Source: Neptunomonas qingdaonensis (GTDB lineage: Bacteria > Pseudomonadota > Gammaproteobacteria > Pseudomonadales > Balneatricaceae). Taken from it: a DNA stretch of 64,000 bases. The stretch is taken from NCBI RefSeq assembly GCF_900113275.1, contig NZ_FOOU01000001.1, forward strand, positions 310,001-374,000, in the 5' to 3' direction. Made by a program: the position numbers and the translations under genes. Below, piece by piece: positions 32,984-42,404 of this stretch. The notes beneath the pieces are model-generated. The model was not told the DNA's origin and searched no databases. It saw only the letters and a list, made by a program, of their open reading frames with translations. Positions within the stretch are counted from its first letter, which is position 1, and every line of letters begins with the position of its first letter.

Positions 32984-34154
32984 TGGTAGCGTCCCCTTGG
33001 ATGTCTACACAATAGCGTTGAATCAGCCTTGTAAGAATTTCAACAGTCGGTTTAATCTGATCGAGTGCTAAAAACTCATCAGGCTGATGTGCCTGATTAA
33101 TGCTACCAGGTCCCATGACGATAGTTTCCATACCTAATGCTTGTAAAAAAGGGGCTTCTGTTCCGAAAGCAACGGCTTCGGCGCTATGCCCTGTTAATTG
33201 TTCAGCCATTTTTACCAGGGATGTATTTTGTGCTGTTTCAAAGGAGGGAATCCCCGGAAAGAGTGGCCGGCAGTCTATGCTGACACCGAACATATCTTCA
33301 ATGGGGCGCACCCGCTTGCTGATATCTTCTCTGATCAGTGACAAATCCATACCGGGTAAAGGCCGAACATCATACTCTAGTTCACATTGTCCGCAGATAC
33401 GGTTGGGATTGTCACCACCGTGGATGCAGCCTAGATTCAGTGTCGGTACGTTTACACTAAATGAGCTGTGCTGATAGTTCTTTTGCAGATGATTTCTGTA
33501 TTTTACCAGTTCAGACAGTACTGAATGCATCGCATCCAGCGCATTCGCGCCTAACGATGGGTCAGAGGAGTGGCCTGATCGGCCGGTTATCCGAATACTT
33601 TCCATCATCATGCCTTTATGCATCCTGATGGGTGTCATATCTGTCGGTTCGCCGATTACGGCATAACGCGCTTTGGGTTTGCCTGCATCTACCAGCGCTT
33701 GAGCACCAGACATGGAGCTTTCTTCATCAGCTGTCGCCAGAATAATTAACGGTGCAGTCAGAGGCGTGTTAATAAACTGTCGTGCAGCCTCAATGGCGAT
33801 AGGAAAAAAACCTTTCATGTCGCAAGTGCCAAGACCATAGAGACGATTGTCACGCTCGGTCAGCGAGAAAGGGCTACTCTTCCACAGCTCTTCATTGCAG
33901 GGTACGGTATCAGTATGCCCGGAAAGCACTAGACCGCCCGGGCCTTTCCCCAGTGTGGCAATCAGATTGGCTTTGCCCGGGTAACCGGGAATGGGCATTA
34001 TTTCTGTTTGAAAGCCAAGGTTATTCAGCCATTCTGCGAGCAATGTGATGACGGAAAGATTTCCCATGTCGTGTTCAGGCGTTGTTGAACTGACAGAGGG
34101 CGTTGCAATGAGCTGACCGAGCATCTGTAAAAGGTGTGGTGTTTGTTGAGACAT
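32976..34154 (-). CDS. argE: Acetylornithine deacetylase
   Basis: This is a zinc peptidase-family (M20) enzyme that releases ornithine and acetate from N-acetylornithine. The 392 residues show the metal-binding LSGHTDTVP (about residue 77), LYGLGTCDMKGF, and the TADEESSMSGA acidic site (about residue 141). Having both ArgE and a full ArgA indicates the linear E. coli-type arginine route rather than ArgJ recycling. It overlaps argA. Confidence 0.96.
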   Translation of the reverse strand: MSQQTPHLLQMLGQLIATPSVSSTTPEHDMGNLSVITLLAEWLNNLGFQTEIMPIPGYPGKANLIATLGKGPGGLVLSGHTDTVPCNEELWKSSPFSLTERDNRLYGLGTCDMKGFFPIAIEAARQFINTPLTAPLIILATADEESSMSGAQALVDAGKPKARYAVIGEPTDMTPIRMHKGMMMESIRITGRSGHSSDPSLGANALDAMHSVLSELVKYRNHLQKNYQHSSFSVNVPTLNLGCIHGGDNPNRICGQCELEYDVRPLPGMDLSLIREDISKRVRPIEDMFGVSIDCRPLFPGIPSFETAQNTSLVKMAEQLTGHSAEAVAFGTEAPFLQALGMETIVMGPGSINQAHQPDEFLALDQIKPTVEILTRLIQRYCVDIQGDATSA

Positions 34155-34159
34155 AAAAT

Positions 34160-34202
34160 AAAGCCTGCACAGGTTTTTAGGCTATTGTGCAGGCTTTTTT
34201 TT
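34160..34202. terminator. Terminator between pit and argE
   Basis: The perfect 12-pair stem AAAGCCTGCACA (34160-34171) / TGTGCAGGCTTT (34186-34197) has T-runs on both strands. It ends the minus-strand pit transcript and separates it from argE. Confidence 0.88.
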
Positions 34203-34240
34203 AGAAGGTCGAGTGTATCTGAAGCGGAGAGTGAATCCGC

Positions 34241-35506
34241 TTAGACAAACATACCTTTAAACATGAAGAAGAACATAATCGCCAGAGCAGCACCTGCTGG
34301 CAGGGTGATAATCCAGGATATAAAGATGGTGCCCACCACGCGAAGATTCAACGCAGCTAAGCCTCGGGCCAGCCCCACACCTAATACAGCACCCACCAGT
34401 GTGTGAGTTGTCGAGATGGGTAAGCCGGTACCAGAAGCAACAACAACTGTTGCCGCCGCCGCTAATGTTGCTGCAAATCCGCGGCTAGGGGTCAGTTCGG
34501 TAATATTATTACCGACCGTGGCAATAACCTTATGTCCATACATGACCAGACCTGCCACTATACCTGCGCCACCGAGTAGCAGGATCCATACAGGCATAGC
34601 TGAGCTCTGCGCAACCTGACCACCAGAACTGACAACCCCGACAATGGCAGCGAGAGGGCCGACTGCGTTTGCCACATCGTTAGAACCGTGCGCGAACGCC
34701 ATTGCGCAGGCGGTAAACATCATCAGGACGCCAAATGCTTTTTCGACACTGGCAAAGTGATAGTCACGGTCTGCTGCGACATCCACTTTGACTTTTCGTA
34801 GCATGATAATGCCCACTAGCATTGTTATCACCCCAAAGCCAATAGAGATCAAAGCGCTATTGGCAAATGACAGGTGTAGACCGATATGTTTTAACCCTTT
34901 GGTAAAGGTAACCATTGAGATGATAAAGCCAACCATGAAGATATACATAGGAACATAGCGTTTGGCATTCTTGAAGGGATCTTCAGTATCCAGAATCAGC
35001 TTTTGTACGCTTCTGAATAAGAAAAAGGCAAAGAAGCCCGCGATCAATGGCGACACGACCCAGCTGGCAGCAATACTCGCTACTTTGCTCCAGTTGACGG
35101 CGTCAACAGAGATGCCGACGGCAGCAAAACCAACTATGGCACCTACAATAGAGTGGGTCGTGGATACTGGCCAGCCATAATGGGTGGCGATCAACAGCCA
35201 TATACCGGCTGCCAGTAAGGCTGAGAGCATACCAAACACCAGAAGCTCCGGTGTGCCGGACAGCATGGCCGGGTCAATAATACCTTTACGGATGGTTGCA
35301 GTAACCGCTCCGCCTGCCAAATACGCCCCTGCAAATTCGAACAGGATAGCGATTAAAATGGCTTGTTTGAGTGTCAGTGCTTTGGAACCAACCGATGTGC
35401 CCATTGCATTGGCAACATCGTTTGCGCCAACACCCCACGCCATAAAGAAACCAAACACGCATGCGAGAATGACAATGATATCGCCGTATTGCGCAATAAT
35501 ATTCAT
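34241..35506 (-). CDS. Inorganic phosphate transporter, Pit family
   Basis: The 421-residue protein has about ten to eleven membrane helices and the duplicated PHO4 signature: GANDVANAMGTSVGSKALT near residue 27 and GSNDVANAVGPLAAI in the second half. Pit proteins co-transport metal-phosphate complexes with protons at low affinity. The gene follows a DUF47 gene by about 22 bases, the standard pit operon with its PhoU-like regulator. Confidence 0.95.
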   Translation of the reverse strand: MNIIAQYGDIIVILACVFGFFMAWGVGANDVANAMGTSVGSKALTLKQAILIAILFEFAGAYLAGGAVTATIRKGIIDPAMLSGTPELLVFGMLSALLAAGIWLLIATHYGWPVSTTHSIVGAIVGFAAVGISVDAVNWSKVASIAASWVVSPLIAGFFAFFLFRSVQKLILDTEDPFKNAKRYVPMYIFMVGFIISMVTFTKGLKHIGLHLSFANSALISIGFGVITMLVGIIMLRKVKVDVAADRDYHFASVEKAFGVLMMFTACAMAFAHGSNDVANAVGPLAAIVGVVSSGGQVAQSSAMPVWILLLGGAGIVAGLVMYGHKVIATVGNNITELTPSRGFAATLAAAATVVVASGTGLPISTTHTLVGAVLGVGLARGLAALNLRVVGTIFISWIITLPAGAALAIMFFFMFKGMFV

Positions 35507-35528
35507 ATCTGAGCCTTGAAGCTAAAAA

Positions 35529-36209
35529 TTAACGAGCCAGTAGAAGCTGTAAACGGCTTCCTACCTGTTGAGCGCGATCGGCAAGATCTCCGATCCATCT
35601 GATGACCTTGTATAAGAACATGGCATCAATAGGGTAGAGCTGTTTTTCGATAGCAAATAACTGGGAGCGAATTTCTCGCTCAAGCCCATCATTTATATGC
35701 TCCAAATCATCGAGCTCGATCAGCATGCGCTCTACAACCTCAACTTCACGGCCGCGAAAACCAGTGCCTACCAGTTCGTCGAGTTCGTTCATTGATTGTA
35801 GTGCTTGCTCGGTCGCGGCGAGCGCGGAGCGTACAAAATCCAGCATTAAGTCTTGGATTTCAACGGGAACAGGCATCTGCCGTCCCAGCATGATGCCGCA
35901 GATATCTTTGGCCCGGTTTGCAATCTTATCTTGCATACGCAGCAACTCTAGTAAGTCAGTGCGGGGTACCGGTAAAAAAATACTGTTAGGTAAGTGTTGG
36001 CGAACATCCTTTTTCATAGCATCAGCTTCACCTTCAAGTACAGCAATTTTATGCTGGATCTTGCTGGCTTCTTCCCAATCATCAGCAATAACTGCTTCAA
36101 AGAAAGGAAGTAGCTGCAGAGCACAGGCTTGTGCTTTTGCAATATGTTCTTGCATTGGTTTGAACGGTGAACGCGCAAACATCTGCAGTATCGGATTATT
36201 GGTGACCAT
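35529..36209 (-). CDS. DUF47/TIGR00153 PhoU-like protein
   Basis: I set the start at the ATG at 36209: it has AGGTGAAGG upstream and gives the family-typical N-terminus NNPILQMFARSPFKPMQEH, whereas the longer frame from 36284 adds 25 unrelated residues. The 226-residue, all-helical protein has the PhoU-like four-helix pattern with acidic E/D-rich metal-binding positions. Such proteins are encoded just ahead of Pit transporters and are thought to regulate them. Confidence 0.93.
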   Translation of the reverse strand: MVTNNPILQMFARSPFKPMQEHIAKAQACALQLLPFFEAVIADDWEEASKIQHKIAVLEGEADAMKKDVRQHLPNSIFLPVPRTDLLELLRMQDKIANRAKDICGIMLGRQMPVPVEIQDLMLDFVRSALAATEQALQSMNELDELVGTGFRGREVEVVERMLIELDDLEHINDGLEREIRSQLFAIEKQLYPIDAMFLYKVIRWIGDLADRAQQVGSRLQLLLAR

Positions 36210-36447
36210 GACCTTCACCTGTATAGGATTTAGTTCGCGCGAAGTATACGAGGAGATCTCATAAATTTGTAGTCTTAATGACATAAAAATAATAAATGTC
36301 TCTTTTTCTAGACATGGATCACTTTGACAAAAAGCTTCATGTGAGTCGTCTCAGGAGAATGACAGCACAACGATGACAATATAACTTTTTGACTTTGCTC
36401 AGCGCTTTCGGGTTAATAGTTAACTATTAGTCAGTAGGAAAAAGCAG

Positions 36448-37101
36448 ATGGCATTAGAAACTGAAATTAAATTGTTGGTCCCTAAGGATGTAATAGCACG
36501 GGTTACACAGTTGCCGGCATTGCTTGCGGCAAAAGCGTATCAAACACAAAACTTGCGCAATTGGTATTTTGATACGCCTGAATTGCGCTTGTCGGCTGAT
36601 AAAGTTGCACTTAGGATCAGAGAGCAGAGCGGTACCTATATACAGACCTTCAAAACCAAAGGTAATAGCGTGAATGGTTTGCATCAACGTGGAGAGTGGG
36701 AATGGCTGATTGATAAACCCGAGTTAGATATTAGCTTATTGGTTGAGGCGGATTACCCACCTGCTAAGCAAGGTGTTGACTGGGCCGCAGAGCTTGAAGT
36801 TATTTTTGCTACTAACTTCGCCCGAACTGTGTGGATAATTGAGTGGCCTGAAAGTGATACCGTTATTGAGGTTGCCCTGGATCAGGGAGAGGTGAGTTAT
36901 ACCTCGCTGCAAGGACAGACATATGCCGATGATATTTGTGAATTAGAGTTGGAGCTAAAGTCAGGTAAGGTTGAGGATCTGATGGCCGCATCGGCTATGT
37001 TTACAATCGCTATTCCAGAGCTTACACCGAGCAATATCAGTAAAGCAGAGCGCGGTTATCAGTTGTTTCATCTGGCACAGGAATGCCGGATTAATGATTA
37101 A
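36448..37101 (+). CDS. CYTH-domain inorganic triphosphatase (YgiF-like, no CHAD)
   Basis: It starts with the ExExK signature (E4, E6, K8 in ETEIKLLV) and continues with the triphosphate-tunnel strands: NWYFDTPELRLSADKVALRIREQ, QTFKTKG, GEWEWLI and ICELELELKSG. The family hydrolyses inorganic triphosphate with Mg2+. At 217 residues it has only the CYTH part; E. coli YgiF also carries a C-terminal CHAD domain. As in E. coli, it lies directly ahead of glnE. Confidence 0.92.
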   Translation: MALETEIKLLVPKDVIARVTQLPALLAAKAYQTQNLRNWYFDTPELRLSADKVALRIREQSGTYIQTFKTKGNSVNGLHQRGEWEWLIDKPELDISLLVEADYPPAKQGVDWAAELEVIFATNFARTVWIIEWPESDTVIEVALDQGEVSYTSLQGQTYADDICELELELKSGKVEDLMAASAMFTIAIPELTPSNISKAERGYQLFHLAQECRIND

Positions 37102-37197
37102 TCTATAGTATTTAACTGTGTTTTTTAACTTTAGTATTTAACTGGGTTAGCGCACTATATTTTTATATTAAGTTTTCGCTAAAAGATGGAGTTTTCT

Positions 37198-40104
37198 ATG
37201 ATACAGCCAGATTTGCCTAACCTGTCTTCATCTTTACAGACACTGCTGGCTAAACAGTGGGATCGACTCGGTGATGTACTGGCATCTACTGAAAAGCAAT
37301 TAACTGATTCTGTACAGCAGGAGCTGGCGAAGGTGGCAATTGGAAGTGATTACCTGGTTGATCAGCTGATCAGGTATCCGCAGTTGTTGGCGTCTCTGCT
37401 GGACAGCGGGGTTTTGGATCGGCCATATCAGCCTTCTGAGTACAAGAGCCGGCTGGCCGAAGCGATGCTGTCGATCGATTCAGAAGCGTCAATGATGAGT
37501 GTGCTTCGTCAGTTTCGGCAACGCGAAATGGTACGGCTTATCTGGAGAGATCTGACGCGTAAAGCCAATATGGCCGATACAACGCAGGAGTTGAGCTGGT
37601 TAGCGGACGCGATGATTGATGATACCTTATCTTTGCTCTATGAGCAGTGTTGTCAGCGCTGGGGTACGCCTTATGCTTTGAATGACTACGGGAAGCGTGA
37701 GCAGCAGTATATGGTCGTGTTGGGGATGGGGAAGCTGGGCGCTAATGAGCTGAATTTGTCATCAGATATCGATCTTATCTTTTGTTTTCCTGCTAATGGA
37801 GAAACAGAAGGCGTCCGCAAAACGCTGGAAAATCAGGACTTCTTCGTACGGCTGGGGCAAAAGCTGATTCAGGCGTTGGATACTCTTAATGCTGAAGGTT
37901 TTGTTTTCCGTGTAGATATGCGCTTACGACCGTTTGGCTCGGCAAGCCCACTCGCCTGTAGTTTTGCAGCAATGGAGCACTATTATCAGGATCAGGGGCG
38001 TGACTGGGAACGTTACGCAATGATTAAAGCGCGTGTTGTGGCGGGAGATAAAGATAATGGGCGTAAATTACTGACGCTGCTCAGGCCTTTTGTTTACCGT
38101 AAATATATCGATTTCAGTGCGTTTGAATCACTGCGTGAAATGAAAGAGATGATTAACCGTGAGGTACGTCGAAAAGGGCTGGAGTTTAACGTCAAGCTTG
38201 GTTCCGGGGGGATTCGTGAAGTTGAGTTTATTGCCCAGGCATTCCAGTTGATCCGTGGAGGCAGAGATAGCCGTTTACAGCAACGTGAGCTGCGTAATAT
38301 TTTACCTTTACTGCCTGAATTGGTCGGCATGCCTGAGCAAGCGGTACCGGAGTTAATGGCGGCCTATATTTTTTTGCGAAATGCGGAGCATGCGATTCAG
38401 GCTGTAGCTGACAAGCAGACACAGGAACTACCAAGAGATGACCTTGGTCAGGCGCGACTCGCCTTCAGTATGGGGTTTGATAACTGGACAGCTTTTGCCA
38501 GCGAACTGGAACGCCATCGGGCTGCGATAAGTCAGCACTTTGCTGATGTGATTGCACCCGCTCAACAGCAGACAGAGGAAGAGTCGCAGCAGCGAACAGA
38601 ATGGCTGGCGTTGTGGAATGATCAGCTGTCTGAAGAGGAAGCTCTCGAGATAATAACTGAGAGTGGCTTTGATGATGTTGAGCGTACCCTGAAGCTGATA
38701 ACAGACTTAAAAGCATCCCGAACCATTAAGTTTTTGCAGAATACCGGTGCTGAGCGTCTCAAGGTCGTGTTGCCTGTTCTTCTGGATATGATTTCTGACG
38801 TTGACAACGCCACTGAAACTTTGGCACGTATTTTACTCTTGATTAAATCGGTTCTGCGCCGCTCCTCTTATCTGGTACTGCTGGCTGAGAATCCTGGTGC
38901 AATGAAACAGTTAGTGAGGCTGTGTTCGAGTAGCGCCTGGTTTGCCGATCAGCTGGCTAAGAAGCCGGTATTATTGGATGAGCTGATCGATCCGCGTACG
39001 CTCTATTCGCCGCCTGATAAAGAGCAGCTAGGCGCAGAATTAAGGCAGCAATTATTGAGAATTCCTGAAGAGGATACTGAACAGTTGATGGAGGCTTTGC
39101 GCTACTTCAAAAGTGCACATTTGTTGCGCGTGGCGGCTTCTGACATTACCGGCGTTTTACCATTAATGAAAGTCAGTGATTATCTGACCTGGCTGGCAGA
39201 AGTGATTCTGGAAAGCGTATTGGATGTCGCTTGGCGGGGCATGGTTGAAAAGCATGGTCGACCGATGAAACAAGCGGGCGTGCCCTGCGATATGGATTTT
39301 ATTATCGTCGGCTATGGCAAGCTCGGAGGTATTGAGTTGTCATATGGATCGGATCTGGATTTGGTGTTTATTCATGACAGTGATTCGAATCTGTCTACTG
39401 ATGGTGATAAATCGATCGCCAATTCAGTATTTTTTACGCGTTTGGGGCAACGGATCATTCATATTCTGAATACATTTACAGCCGGTGGGCAGTTGTACGA
39501 AGTTGATATGCGGTTACGTCCTTCCGGCAATTCAGGTTTGTTGGTCAGCTCATTAAAAGCATTCCAGGAGTATCAGGAGAAAGAGGCGTGGACGTGGGAA
39601 CATCAAGCCTTGGTTCGCTCCAGAGTTGTTGCCGGGTCGGCGCGCCTTGGGGCGGAATTTGAGCAAGTGCGGGCTATTATTTTACAACAAGTACGCGAGC
39701 CTATGGAGCTTAAAAAGGCGGTTGTGGAGATGCGTGAGAAAATGCGAGCGCATCTGGGGACTTCTGCGAAGGAGGCCGAAAACAAACACATATTTAATTT
39801 AAAACAGGATTTGGGCGGTATTGTTGATATTGAATTTTTGGTGCAGTACAAGGTGCTGGCTGAGGCGTACCGCTACCCTGAGTTGTTCACGTTTACTGAT
39901 AATATTCGTATTCTGGATGCGATTGAAACAGCAGGATTACTGGCTGCTGATGATGCAGAATCCTTACGTGAGGCGTATATAGCGTATCGTGCTGCCGGTC
40001 ATCGTTTGACTTTGCAGGATCAGTCAAGTGTGATCAGTGAAAGTGAGATGAAAGACTGTCGGGAGTCGATCACCCGGATCTGGTCATCGGTGATGGAGGC
40101 TTAG
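37198..40104 (+). CDS. glnE: Glutamine synthetase adenylyltransferase/deadenylase
   Basis: GlnE attaches and removes AMP on glutamine synthetase under control of PII. The start ATG (37198) has GGAG 6 bases upstream; the in-frame ATG at 37186 does not. The 968 residues contain the two homologous nucleotidyltransferase modules: GMGKLGANELNLSSDIDLIF at about residue 178 (deadenylase half) and GYGKLGGIELSYGSDLDLVF at about 704 (adenylylase half), each followed by an RxDMRLRP block and a GlnD-linker helical domain. It is full length. Confidence 0.98.
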   Translation: MIQPDLPNLSSSLQTLLAKQWDRLGDVLASTEKQLTDSVQQELAKVAIGSDYLVDQLIRYPQLLASLLDSGVLDRPYQPSEYKSRLAEAMLSIDSEASMMSVLRQFRQREMVRLIWRDLTRKANMADTTQELSWLADAMIDDTLSLLYEQCCQRWGTPYALNDYGKREQQYMVVLGMGKLGANELNLSSDIDLIFCFPANGETEGVRKTLENQDFFVRLGQKLIQALDTLNAEGFVFRVDMRLRPFGSASPLACSFAAMEHYYQDQGRDWERYAMIKARVVAGDKDNGRKLLTLLRPFVYRKYIDFSAFESLREMKEMINREVRRKGLEFNVKLGSGGIREVEFIAQAFQLIRGGRDSRLQQRELRNILPLLPELVGMPEQAVPELMAAYIFLRNAEHAIQAVADKQTQELPRDDLGQARLAFSMGFDNWTAFASELERHRAAISQHFADVIAPAQQQTEEESQQRTEWLALWNDQLSEEEALEIITESGFDDVERTLKLITDLKASRTIKFLQNTGAERLKVVLPVLLDMISDVDNATETLARILLLIKSVLRRSSYLVLLAENPGAMKQLVRLCSSSAWFADQLAKKPVLLDELIDPRTLYSPPDKEQLGAELRQQLLRIPEEDTEQLMEALRYFKSAHLLRVAASDITGVLPLMKVSDYLTWLAEVILESVLDVAWRGMVEKHGRPMKQAGVPCDMDFIIVGYGKLGGIELSYGSDLDLVFIHDSDSNLSTDGDKSIANSVFFTRLGQRIIHILNTFTAGGQLYEVDMRLRPSGNSGLLVSSLKAFQEYQEKEAWTWEHQALVRSRVVAGSARLGAEFEQVRAIILQQVREPMELKKAVVEMREKMRAHLGTSAKEAENKHIFNLKQDLGGIVDIEFLVQYKVLAEAYRYPELFTFTDNIRILDAIETAGLLAADDAESLREAYIAYRAAGHRLTLQDQSSVISESEMKDCRESITRIWSSVMEA

Positions 40105-40168
40105 TGAATGATTAACGCTAAAATGCTGAGGCTGGAACCGGCAAAAAAATAAGGCTGTAAAATAAAAA

Positions 40169-40199
40169 AGCCTGACTGTATGTGAATAGAGTCAGGCTT
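40169..40199. terminator. Bidirectional terminator between glnE and ilvE
   Basis: A perfect 10-pair stem (AAGCCTGACT / AGTCAGGCTT) lies between two convergent genes, with an A-run on the left that gives T residues for the minus-strand transcript. Confidence 0.82.
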
Positions 40200-40224
40200 A
40201 CATAAAGGGATTGTTAATTTAGGC

Positions 40225-41220
40225 TCAGACCCGGGTTAACCAGCCGTGAGTGTCTTCAGCTTTGCCCCATTGGATATCATTCAGCGCTTGGCGTAATTTC
40301 AGAGTGGTTGTGCCGACTCCGCCATTGCCTACTTTATATTCGTTGCCTTTGTGCAACAAGGTGCCGACTGAAGTCAGTACAGCAGCTGTACCTGACAGTG
40401 CTGCTTCACATTCTGGTTTTGCCGCTCGTTCCAGTAGTTCAGCAACGCTGAGTTGGCGTTCAGACACCTTCATGCCCATGTCACGTGCAATGGTCAATAT
40501 AGAATCACGTGTAACGCCATGCAGGAAGCTTTCATCCAGCGCCTTAGTGATGATTTCATCGCCATCGATGAGTAGGAAGTTGGCAGCGCCTGTTTCCTGA
40601 ACATCACCATTGGGACAAAACAGGACCTGATCCGCTTTTAAGTCTTGTTTTGCCTGCATGATAGGACGTAAAGCGCTGGCATAGTTGCCGCCACTTTTAA
40701 TCATGCCCATGTGCGTAGCACAACGCATACCATTCTCTTCTAATAATAAACGCAGCGTTGTATCACCGCCGGAAAAATAATCGCCCACAGGAGAAAGGAG
40801 AATGTACTGGCAAGAGGTCTGCGTAGGGGCGGCTGCTTTACCGATGGCGGGTTCAGTACCGATATGTGTTGGACGGATATACATAGACCCGGGTGGTTCA
40901 GGTACATCATCGGCAAAACGGGCGACCGCATCGAGAATCATTTTTTGTGTCGCATCTTTATTGATGGCGGGGAGACTCAACAGGCGACTACTTTGGGCAA
41001 AACGCTCAAGGTTTTTATCCATGCGGAAGATATTGATAGAGCCATCGGCGTGCCGGAAAGCTTTCAAACCCTCAAAGCAGGTGCTGGAGTAGTGCAGCAC
41101 ATGAGCACCCGGATGAAGCTGAAGACTGTTGCTAGACACCATCTCAGACGGGCTCCAGCCAGAGCCGTCAAACCAGGAAATTGCCATTTCTGGCATGAAA
41201 ACGGTACCGAATGCTGCCAT
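40225..41220 (-). CDS. ilvE: Branched-chain amino acid aminotransferase (type II)
   Basis: This PLP enzyme makes the last transamination step for valine, leucine and isoleucine. I use the ATG at 41220 (GAGGTAGG upstream), giving 331 residues; 11 extra residues in the longer frame are not family-like. The PLP lysine lies in IKSGGNYASAL. Other hallmarks are YIRPTHIGTEPAIG, GDVQETGAANFLLIDGDEI and the LSGTAAVLTSVGTLLHKG loop, all of the longer BCAT type found in Bacillus and many proteobacteria. ilvD lies 13 kb away, so branched-chain genes are dispersed. Confidence 0.95.
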   Translation of the reverse strand: MAAFGTVFMPEMAISWFDGSGWSPSEMVSSNSLQLHPGAHVLHYSSTCFEGLKAFRHADGSINIFRMDKNLERFAQSSRLLSLPAINKDATQKMILDAVARFADDVPEPPGSMYIRPTHIGTEPAIGKAAAPTQTSCQYILLSPVGDYFSGGDTTLRLLLEENGMRCATHMGMIKSGGNYASALRPIMQAKQDLKADQVLFCPNGDVQETGAANFLLIDGDEIITKALDESFLHGVTRDSILTIARDMGMKVSERQLSVAELLERAAKPECEAALSGTAAVLTSVGTLLHKGNEYKVGNGGVGTTTLKLRQALNDIQWGKAEDTHGWLTRV

Positions 41221-41489
41221 GTAACCTACCTCGAATTCAAAAATAAGGGTCAACTGAGCCGATGTGTTGCAGCGGGCGAACTAAAAAGCGTCTGGCGCTG
41301 TAGAGAGACTCGAGATATTGATTGTAATCACCACGGGCGCAAAAGGGAATTGCCTCGTAAAGGTAAAATATAAAGCGCTCTCATTGGGTGTTTGCTGAAG
41401 ACTCTTGTATTATGAGTCACAGTGCAGACACACGGGTCTGACTTTGTTGAGAAATATTCAAAACGACCAATCTAATTAGTGGAACCAAT

Positions 41490-42404
41490 GTGTCCGATAT
41501 TGTGCCTGATATTTGTATTATAAGTGATGGGAAACCCGGTCATTTGAATCAGTCTTTGGGCTTGGTCGAAGCGTTGTTGCGTACTAACGCATCCCTCACC
41601 TATGAAGTGTGCCCGCCTGTGTCATGGCGGCATCTTCTGAAATTGCTCATTAGTCACCTGTTTACGACACCCGCTTCATCAGAGGTTAGGCTTTTCGTAG
41701 CGGCCGGGCATCGCACTCATCTGACTTTGCTCGTGTATAAGTGGTGTTTTGGGCGAAAAACAAACGCGAAAGCCGTCGTATTGATGCAACCGTCTTTGCC
41801 TTTGCGCTGGTTTGATCTTTGCTTAATTCCTGAGCATGACCAGCCAGCGTCCATGCCGAATGTGATCGAAACCTGGGGCGCGTTGAACCGCGTTCAACCT
41901 GGTAGTAAAGCTAAAAACACTGGTTTGATATTAATAGGCGGGCCTTCGAAGCACTTTGTCTGGGATGAGTCGCAAGTACTCAACCAATTAAAACAGATAG
42001 TAGAGCACGAAGCCGATACCGATTGGATATTGACAACCTCACGTCGTACGCCCGAGTCGTTCTTAATCAGTTTGTCCGCCGCAAAGCTGAAGATAAACAT
42101 AATTCCGTGCGCGCAGACAGGCAAAGATTGGTTGCCGGAGCAGTTGGCTATTGCCGAGACTTGCTGGGTTACAGAAGATAGTGTGTCAATGGTGTATGAG
42201 GCACTGACGGCAGGTTGTCGTGTTGGGTTAATTGAATTAAAGAGTAAAACAGACAGTCGGATTGCCAGAGGGCTGGCGAGATTAAGGGCTAGCGGTAGAG
42301 TGCGATCACTTAAACAGTCAGGTAATCCTTCGGAAAAGGTGCTGCCAGCGCTGGCGGAAGCCAGGCGCTGTGCTGATCTGATTATAAAAAAGGGCTGGAT
42401 ATGA
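41490..42404 (+). CDS. ELM1-family (DUF1022) glycosyltransferase-like protein
   Basis: The 304-residue protein starts at GTG. It opens with ICIISDGKPGHLNQSLGLVEAL, the hallmark of the mitochondrial-fission ELM1 family, and contains LIGGPSKHFVWDES, TDWILTTSRRTP and CWVTEDSVSMVYEAL, a pattern resembling a GT-B glycosyltransferase C-half. In bacteria these genes sit among LPS or capsule genes, as here; biochemical function is not established. The stop overlaps the next glycosyltransferase (ATGA). Confidence 0.88.
   Translation: MSDIVPDICIISDGKPGHLNQSLGLVEALLRTNASLTYEVCPPVSWRHLLKLLISHLFTTPASSEVRLFVAAGHRTHLTLLVYKWCFGRKTNAKAVVLMQPSLPLRWFDLCLIPEHDQPASMPNVIETWGALNRVQPGSKAKNTGLILIGGPSKHFVWDESQVLNQLKQIVEHEADTDWILTTSRRTPESFLISLSAAKLKINIIPCAQTGKDWLPEQLAIAETCWVTEDSVSMVYEALTAGCRVGLIELKSKTDSRIARGLARLRASGRVRSLKQSGNPSEKVLPALAEARRCADLIIKKGWI

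Noticed and set aside
40864-41373. 169-codon ORF opposite ilvE
   Set aside because: It is antisense to conserved aminotransferase sequence and runs into the upstream spacer without a ribosome site.
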